Shown here: in pieces, positions 7,483-10,947 of the stretch
How the letters are laid out: each line of letters begins with the position of its first letter
How positions within the stretch are numbered: position 1 is the stretch's first letter
Notes under the pieces: generated by a model
Database searches by the model: none
The model's input: the letters and a program-made list of their open reading frames with translations, nothing else
Told to the model about the DNA's origin: nothing
Position numbers and translations under genes: made by a program
From: Solibacillus sp045640265
Lineage (GTDB): Bacteria > Bacillota > Bacilli > Bacillales_A > Planococcaceae
Length of the DNA: 10,947 nt
Assembly: GCA_045640265.1 (NCBI GenBank)
Contig: JAZUES010000100.1
Location: 1 to 10,947, forward strand
Direction: 5' to 3'

Positions 7483-7522
7483 AAAGGGTTTATCGCAAGA
7501 ATTTACGATGAACCCTTTTTTT
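7483..7522 (+). terminator. Rho-independent terminator of the DUF4003-like gene
   Basis: AAAGGGTTTATCG (7483-7495) pairs with CGATGAACCCTTT (7506-7518) in a 13-bp stem with one U-G wobble and a 10-nt loop. It runs into seven T (7516-7522), 21 nt after the stop codon. It is very strong by structure. Confidence 0.93.
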
Positions 7523-7655
7523 ATTTGGCCATAAAGTTTTTCAGTTCGACAAGTTCAAATTTGTCAATTGTACTTTCGGCAACGGTATTCCAATATTTTT
7601 TGTGCATTATTTCCCAAGAAATAACCTTCTTCACGGTAATCTACATGAAATCGAC
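7523..7655. other. 133-bp spacer between two facing terminators
   Basis: No convincing gene. The minus strand has a 37-codon open stretch from GTG 7634 to TAA at 7521-7523. It would read like the tail of a charged protein (ending ELVELKNFMAK), but it has no ribosome site. An in-frame TAG sits three codons above the GTG, and the stop overlaps the terminator T-run of the opposite gene. A neighbouring minus frame is also open for about 27 codons just upstream. It could be a decayed gene tail or chance. Confidence 0.35.
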
Positions 7656-7695
7656 AAAAAAAGGCCATCTCGTACGTTTACCGTTACGAGATGGC
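7656..7695 (-). terminator. Rho-independent terminator of sstT
   Basis: On the minus strand, GCCATCTCGTA and TACGAGATGGC (7685-7695 and 7664-7674) make a perfect 11-bp stem with a 10-nt loop. Seven T follow (7656-7662), starting 10 nt after the sstT stop. Confidence 0.94.
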
Positions 7696-7705
7696 TTTAC
7701 GTTAA

Positions 7706-8917
7706 TTATTTTGCTTTACGTTCTTTCGCATACTCTGCGGCTGCAGTGAATACGATGTCCGAAGATGAGTTTAATGCCGTTTCACATGAATCTTGAATAA
7801 CACCAATGATAAAGCCAATTGCAACAACTTGCATTGCCACATCATCTGAAATGCCGAATAAGCTACATGCTAACGGAATTAATAATAATGATCCCCCTGC
7901 AACACCTGAAGCACCTGCTGCTGATACTGCTGATAACACCATTAAAATAACGGCAGTAATGAAATCTACTTCAATACCTAATGTGTGCGCTGTTGCCATT
8001 GTTAAAATGGAAATTGTGATTGCCGCGCCCGCCATATTGATCGTAGCTCCTAAAGGAATCGATACGGCATATGTGTCTTTGTCTAATTTCAGTTTTTCAG
8101 CTAATGCCATATTGACCGGAATATTTGCTGCTGAACTACGTGTGAAGAAAGCTGTAATCCCACTTTCTTTTAGTGATGCTAAAACAAGCGGATATGGATT
8201 GCGACGCGCTACGATGAACACAATTAATGGATTGATTACTAACGCCACAAAGAACATCGTACCAACTAAAATTAAAATTAAACGACCATACTCAGTTAAA
8301 GCTGATAAACCAGTTGTAGAAATTGCTTCAAACACAATTGCCATAATCCCAATTGGTGCTAAGCTAATTACCCATTGCACAATTTTTGTTACGGCGTCTG
8401 ATAAATTCGAAATCACCGTTTTTGTTGAATCACTTGAAGCTTTTAACGCAACCCCTAATACGACTGCCCATGCTAAAATCCCAAGATAATTCGCATCCAT
8501 AATCGCACTTACTGGGTTTGAAATAACGTTATATAATAATTTCTCTAATACTTCAAAAATACCCTTAGGCGGAGAAATATCTTGTGCTCCTGTTTTTAAT
8601 GTTAATGTCGTTGGGAAAATGTAGCTTACGATAACTGCTGTAAATCCTGCAAGTAATGTACCCATTGCATATAGTACGATAATCATTTTCATATTGGTTG
8701 CCTTGCCACTCACATGGGAAGCAATGGCATTAATAACTAACACAAACACCAAGATTGGTGCTACAGCCTTTAAAGCTGAAATAAATAAAGTACCTAAAAT
8801 TGTAATTCCACTTACCGCATTTGGAATCGTTAACGCTAGAATAATACCTATAACAATCCCGATTATAATACGATTGACTAAATTAATACTGTTCCATTTT
8901 CCAAATAACTGTTTCAT
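7706..8917 (-). CDS. sstT: Serine/threonine:sodium symporter SstT
   Basis: A cytoplasmic-membrane transporter of the dicarboxylate/amino acid:cation symporter family that imports L-serine and L-threonine with Na+. The 403 residues match the usual length (about 400-415). The glutamate-transporter-type core is intact: the serine-rich hairpin FFTRSSAANIPVNM (257-270), the TM7 motif TINMAGAAI (292-300) for Na+, hairpin 2 AAGASGVAGGSLLLIPLA (333-350) and TM8 VIQDSCETALNSSSDIVFTA (373-392). Eight hydrophobic helices plus the two re-entrant hairpins can be traced. The start at ATG 8917 is set by a GGAGGG ribosome site (8922-8927). It is a single-gene unit ended by a strong terminator. An inverted repeat sits in its upstream region. 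Confidence 0.96.
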   Translation of the reverse strand: MKQLFGKWNSINLVNRIIIGIVIGIILALTIPNAVSGITILGTLFISALKAVAPILVFVLVINAIASHVSGKATNMKMIIVLYAMGTLLAGFTAVIVSYIFPTTLTLKTGAQDISPPKGIFEVLEKLLYNVISNPVSAIMDANYLGILAWAVVLGVALKASSDSTKTVISNLSDAVTKIVQWVISLAPIGIMAIVFEAISTTGLSALTEYGRLILILVGTMFFVALVINPLIVFIVARRNPYPLVLASLKESGITAFFTRSSAANIPVNMALAEKLKLDKDTYAVSIPLGATINMAGAAITISILTMATAHTLGIEVDFITAVILMVLSAVSAAGASGVAGGSLLLIPLACSLFGISDDVAMQVVAIGFIIGVIQDSCETALNSSSDIVFTAAAEYAKERKAK

Positions 8918-8927
8918 AAGACCCTCC

Positions 8928-9181
8928 GCACTCTAAGTTGATTGAAGCTTTTCTATAATACACTTCAATTTCCGTTCCTTTGTTATATCACAATAATACA
9001 TTGTGTCGCTTAGTAATACAACTGTATTTTCAGAGTGCACACTTAATGGACAGTTAACTTATCAATTAGAACCTTGCTATATAGGCATTTGAATCCATTT
9101 GGATATGAAAAGTACGAATGAAAATTTATTTCAAAGATGCAATATTTCACTTTACACGTACATTTCAAATGAAAAGCCGAT
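8928..9181. other. Intergenic region between the BASS transporter and sstT
   Basis: About 250 bp without a supportable gene. Apart from the 7-bp inverted repeat near sstT, it holds only small dyads: ATCC-ATTT-GGAT near 9093-9104, the palindrome CTATATAG near 9077-9084, and CATTT-C-AAATG near 9161-9171. None has the T-tail of a terminator. A 32-codon plus-strand frame from ATG 9105 has no properly spaced ribosome site. Confidence 0.5.
8941..8969. repeat. Inverted repeat in the sstT upstream region, possible operator or leader hairpin
   Basis: ATTGAAG (8941-8947) and CTTCAAT (8963-8969) are perfect 7-bp arms around 15 nt that contain a -10-like TATTAT on the minus strand. A repressor dyad over the sstT promoter or a leader hairpin would both fit. 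No good -35 is visible, so the promoter call is weak. Confidence 0.35.
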
Positions 9182-10105
9182 TTACTTTCGTATTATTTTA
9201 TAAAAAAGGGAGGCTAATACTTGTTGAAATAGCATACCAAATACAACAGGCATAGCTACTTTTGATGGGAAATAGGTCATAGCAATAACGACACCGACTG
9301 CGATATTTCTCATCCCAGCATTAAATACAAATGTTGCTTGATCAGCTTGGGATTTCAAAAAAATACGACTAATAATCAGTGCAAACGTATAACCAGAAGC
9401 TGCGATTACTAAAACTAAGCCAATGACACTAGCTAATTCTGCATTCAGATTTTTTACATACGGTGCTATCGCGCTACTATTAATCATAATAATGCCAAAT
9501 AAACAAAGCTTCGATACAAGCGTTAACGGCCTACCTATCCTTTCAAGTAGCTTGCCCTTTGTCCATTCATTCATGATCATCCCTAAAATGGACGGCAGCA
9601 TAATCATCCAGATTAAATCTAATATAAGGTCAGAGGTTTCTAATTGAATTGCCTCCCCAACCACCAAATGCAATGTTACAGGCATTAAAATGGGCGCTAG
9701 TAATGTATCGATTAAAATAATGGCTAAGCATAATGGCAAATTTCCTTTACTAATCGTTACCCAAATAACACTTGTGATCCCAGTTGGCACAGCAACAGAT
9801 AACAAAAAACCAATCGATAATAAATGATCATTAAAAATGACTTGTGCTAAAAAGTAAGCCCATAATGGCATTAAGATATGTAAAAACGCAATAATAAACA
9901 AAATCATTTTTGGATATTCTTTGAACACTTTAATATCACGAAACTTCAATTTAAGACTACTAATAAACGTCATACCTGCAAATAGAATCGGCACTAAAAA
10001 TAACAAATGCCCTCCAATTTTTTCTAATAAAACACCGATGACCAAACTAAGAGGTGTTAAAATAGGCATCCATCGTTGAATAAATTGATTAAGCTGTTGA
10101 ATCAT
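9182..10105 (-). CDS. BASS-family transporter (bile acid:Na+ symporter-like)
   Basis: A 307-residue integral membrane protein with about nine or ten hydrophobic helices. It fits the BASS/SBF family, whose members carry bile acids, pantoate, ketoacids or other organic anions with Na+. Family features are the early helix LFAGMTFISSLKLKFRDI (41-58), the SVAVPTGITSVIWV stretch (103-116) in the position of the first crossover helix, and FNAGMRNIAVGVVIA (261-275) for the second. Many members have ExGxQN there for sodium binding; this protein has Asn in the Glu position and Arg in the Gln position, so Na+ coupling may differ. The substrate is unknown. The start at ATG 10105 has GGGGAGAGG (10114-10122) 8 nt away. 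No clear terminator follows. An extended -10 promoter lies upstream. It appears monocistronic, in the same direction as sstT after 264 bp. Confidence 0.85.
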   Translation of the reverse strand: MIQQLNQFIQRWMPILTPLSLVIGVLLEKIGGHLLFLVPILFAGMTFISSLKLKFRDIKVFKEYPKMILFIIAFLHILMPLWAYFLAQVIFNDHLLSIGFLLSVAVPTGITSVIWVTISKGNLPLCLAIILIDTLLAPILMPVTLHLVVGEAIQLETSDLILDLIWMIMLPSILGMIMNEWTKGKLLERIGRPLTLVSKLCLFGIIMINSSAIAPYVKNLNAELASVIGLVLVIAASGYTFALIISRIFLKSQADQATFVFNAGMRNIAVGVVIAMTYFPSKVAMPVVFGMLFQQVLASLFYKIIRK

Positions 10106-10143
10106 GACTTTTGCCTCTCCCCAAGTATTTTTTTCCTATTCAG

Positions 10144-10152
10144 ATTGTATCA
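10144..10152 (-). promoter_or_regulatory. Extended -10 promoter of the BASS transporter gene
   Basis: Minus-strand TGATACAAT: -10 hexamer TACAAT at 10144-10149 and TG at 10151-10152, one mismatch from TGnTATAAT. There is no strong -35. It would give a leader of about 30 nt that includes the ribosome site. Confidence 0.55.
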
Positions 10153-10207
10153 TAGGCATTATTTTACCTTTAAATTTCCATTGTTACGAAGTCTTTTTCT
10201 ACTTGAA

Positions 10208-10264
10208 TTTAACCTTTTCCCTGTATTTTACTAGTTATACGTAAAATACAGGGAGAGTGTTAAA
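10208..10264. repeat. Long inverted repeat with a perfect 13-bp core
   Basis: CCCTGTATTTTAC (10219-10231) and GTAAAATACAGGG (10241-10253) are perfect 13-bp arms around the 9-nt spacer TAGTTATAC. Pairing continues outward through TTTAAC/GTTAAA with two wobbles and one mismatch, giving about 24 paired positions in 57 nt. Neither side has a T-run, so it is not a standard terminator. Possible roles are an operator, a structured RNA, a mobile-element end or a miniature element. It lies about 55 bp upstream of the BASS -10. Confidence 0.8.
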
Positions 10265-10321
10265 GTGCAGCAAAAAGCTGTTATAAAACCCTATGAGCAT
10301 TGAATACAAAATTGGTCATGA

Positions 10322-10501
10322 CTTTTCAAGCGTACTCGGTTGGTTAAGCTCAGAAACGCGATACGGAAAAACATTAATAACTCAGAGGATGTCCATTTCC
10401 TTAAGAATTTATTTGCGAGTTATATGAAAAATCCTACTATTTATAAATTGTGTACAAACATAATAACTATGATGAAAATACGTACTATTGACAAAAAATG
10501 A
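10322..10501 (+). pseudogene. Possible decayed reading frame, unidentified
   Basis: The plus frame is open for 59 codons between a TGA at 10319 and a TGA at 10499. It has no upstream ATG or ribosome site. It reads like protein (for example KNLFASYMKNPTIYKL from 10402). Further protein-like pieces appear in other frames on both sides: a 44-codon frame from ATG 10293 without a ribosome site, FNDLNRFLKTEYLLGV near 10540-10590, and LNEDFLGQTLQQYFDSIFKK near 10586-10645. Frameshifted remains of one gene would give such a pattern, and the orphan hairpin at 10682 would be its terminator. An open run of this length is also possible by chance in six frames. Confidence 0.25.
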
Positions 10502-10681
10502 ATTTGCTGTCGTTCAAAATCATATAATACCATCAGTTATTTAATGATTTAAATCGTTTTCTTAAGACTGAATACTTACTAGGAGTTTAAATGAGGATTT
10601 TTTAGGACAAACTTTACAACAGTATTTCGATTCAATCTTCAAGAAAATTTTTCTACACACTACCACTCACACAAAAAGTAT

Positions 10682-10720
10682 GTGCCCCTCCTAGATTGGA
10701 CGATTAATGGGGCACTCTTC
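10682..10720 (+). terminator. Terminator-like hairpin with no intact gene in front
   Basis: GTGCCCC (10682-10688) and GGGGCAC (10709-10715) form a perfect 7-bp GC-rich stem with a 20-nt loop that contains a possible inner TCC/GGA pairing. The plus side continues TCTTCTTATT, which is T-rich but interrupted. The minus side has TACTTTTTGT at a short distance. On the plus strand no intact gene precedes it; on the minus strand none would end here either. Confidence 0.5.
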
Positions 10721-10863
10721 TTATTCCAACTATCAAAGTACTATCTTCCTTTTTAAGAATTTCGACTTATAGAATAATATTTTTTTATTTTAATAAACCT
10801 ATTAATAGTAATTTACGCACGAAACATGTTATTTTTATTTAGTGATTGGAAGGAGGAATACCT

Positions 10864-10947
10864 TTGAGCTTAAATAAACGTGGATTTATGTTTTTATTTG
10901 CCGGCATCGTTTTACTTGGCCTTTCTATTTTTGTAACGGTTGATTGG
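10864..10947 (+). CDS. Start of an unidentified membrane-anchored protein, cut by window edge
   Basis: TTG at 10864 opens 28 codons with no stop before the edge. It is preceded by a textbook ribosome site, GGAAGGAGGAA, with 7 nt between GGAGG and TTG, so the TTG is preferred over the in-frame ATG at codon 9. The visible residues start SLNKRGFMFLFAGIVLLG and end FVTVDW: a short basic N-terminus followed by one hydrophobic helix. That means a signal anchor or the first transmembrane helix with the N-terminus inside. Too little is visible to name a family. Its promoter probably lies in the AT-rich tract 10740-10840, where TTTAAG and TAATAT are 17 nt apart but only weakly match consensus. Confidence 0.75.
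   Translation, partial: MSLNKRGFMFLFAGIVLLGLSIFVTVDW

Larger units (their letters stand above)
10123..10863. other. About 740 bp without a convincing gene, mosaic of repeats and possible gene remnants
   Basis: Apart from the BASS promoter at its left end and the ribosome site at its right end, this stretch has no intact gene I can support. In order it holds a long inverted repeat (10208-10264) and a GTG 12-codon frame at 10266 with a GGGAG site ahead. Then come a 59-residue open stretch (10322-10501), a TATAAT without a -35 (10523-10528), AGGAG followed by a four-codon frame MRIF-stop (about 10591-10605), another protein-like fragment (about 10574-10693), an orphan hairpin (10682-10715) and an AT-rich tract. 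The mixture looks like a decayed gene or mobile element, but nothing proves it. Confidence 0.5.

Noticed and set aside
7465..7796. Two overlapping plus-strand frames after the DUF4003-like gene
   Set aside because: They run through two strong terminators and into the end of sstT, so they are not genes.
7806..8489. Long plus-strand open frame (227 codons) opposite sstT
   Set aside because: It lies wholly inside the well-supported sstT gene, has low-complexity Ala/Ile/Thr-rich content typical of an antisense reading of a membrane protein, and matches no family I know.
9105..9203. 32-codon plus-strand frame at 9105
   Set aside because: No properly spaced ribosome site, and it overlaps the end of the BASS gene.
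10293..10427. 44-codon plus-strand frame starting at ATG 10293
   Set aside because: No ribosome site and no recognisable family. Kept only as possible evidence of a decayed gene.
10488..10528. TTGACA and TATAAT as a promoter in the right-hand gap
   Set aside because: The two hexamers are 29 nt apart, far from the 16-18 nt needed, and neither has a partner at the right distance.
1..10947. CRISPR arrays, tRNA or rRNA genes, phage or toxin-antitoxin modules
   Set aside because: No regularly spaced repeats, no tRNA-like cloverleaf and no matching proteins were seen on either strand.

Overview
The window looks like a chromosomal segment of a low-GC Gram-positive endospore-former relative (Bacillales). 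I would guess the Planococcaceae/Caryophanaceae (Lysinibacillus, Solibacillus or Kurthia type). The reasons are AT-rich DNA, strong AGGAGG-type ribosome binding sites, extended -10 promoters (TGnTATAAT), and a histidase and a YpcP-type exonuclease close to Bacillus versions. A ligase resembling enterococcal D-aspartate ligase also fits, because these genera have Lys-D-Asp or Lys-D-Glu peptidoglycan bridges. The genus is an inference.

Layout from left to right. (1) 1-762, minus: a 5'-3' exonuclease (YpcP) cut by the window edge, with its own extended -10 promoter. (2) 831-2315, minus: histidase HutH, with no other hut gene in view. (3) 2571-5015, minus: a two-gene operon of an OsmC-type peroxiredoxin followed by a membrane-anchored ABC1/UbiB-type atypical kinase. 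It has a promoter at one end and a terminator at the other. (4) 5140-6354, minus: an ATP-grasp carboxylate-amine ligase, probably a D-amino-acid ligase for the peptidoglycan cross-bridge. (5) 6535-7461, plus: a divergent uncharacterised gene (DUF4003-like) behind a near-perfect ECF-sigma (SigW-type) promoter. (6) Two facing terminators between this gene and the next. (7) 7706-8917, minus: Na+/serine-threonine symporter SstT. (8) 9182-10105, minus: a BASS-family (bile acid:Na+ symporter-like) transporter with a substituted sodium-site motif. (9) About 750 bp without a convincing gene, holding a long perfect-core inverted repeat, possible fragments of a decayed reading frame and a hairpin that looks like an orphan terminator. 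(10) The first 28 codons of a plus-strand membrane protein, running off the right edge.

Most genes are ordinary housekeeping or transport functions in short, separately terminated units. I see no phage, CRISPR, toxin-antitoxin or defence cassette, and no clear new multi-gene system. The parts most worth following are the ligase/DUF4003 divergent pair with its envelope-stress-like promoter, the kinase with an unusual three-helix N-terminal extension, and the unexplained right-hand intergenic region.
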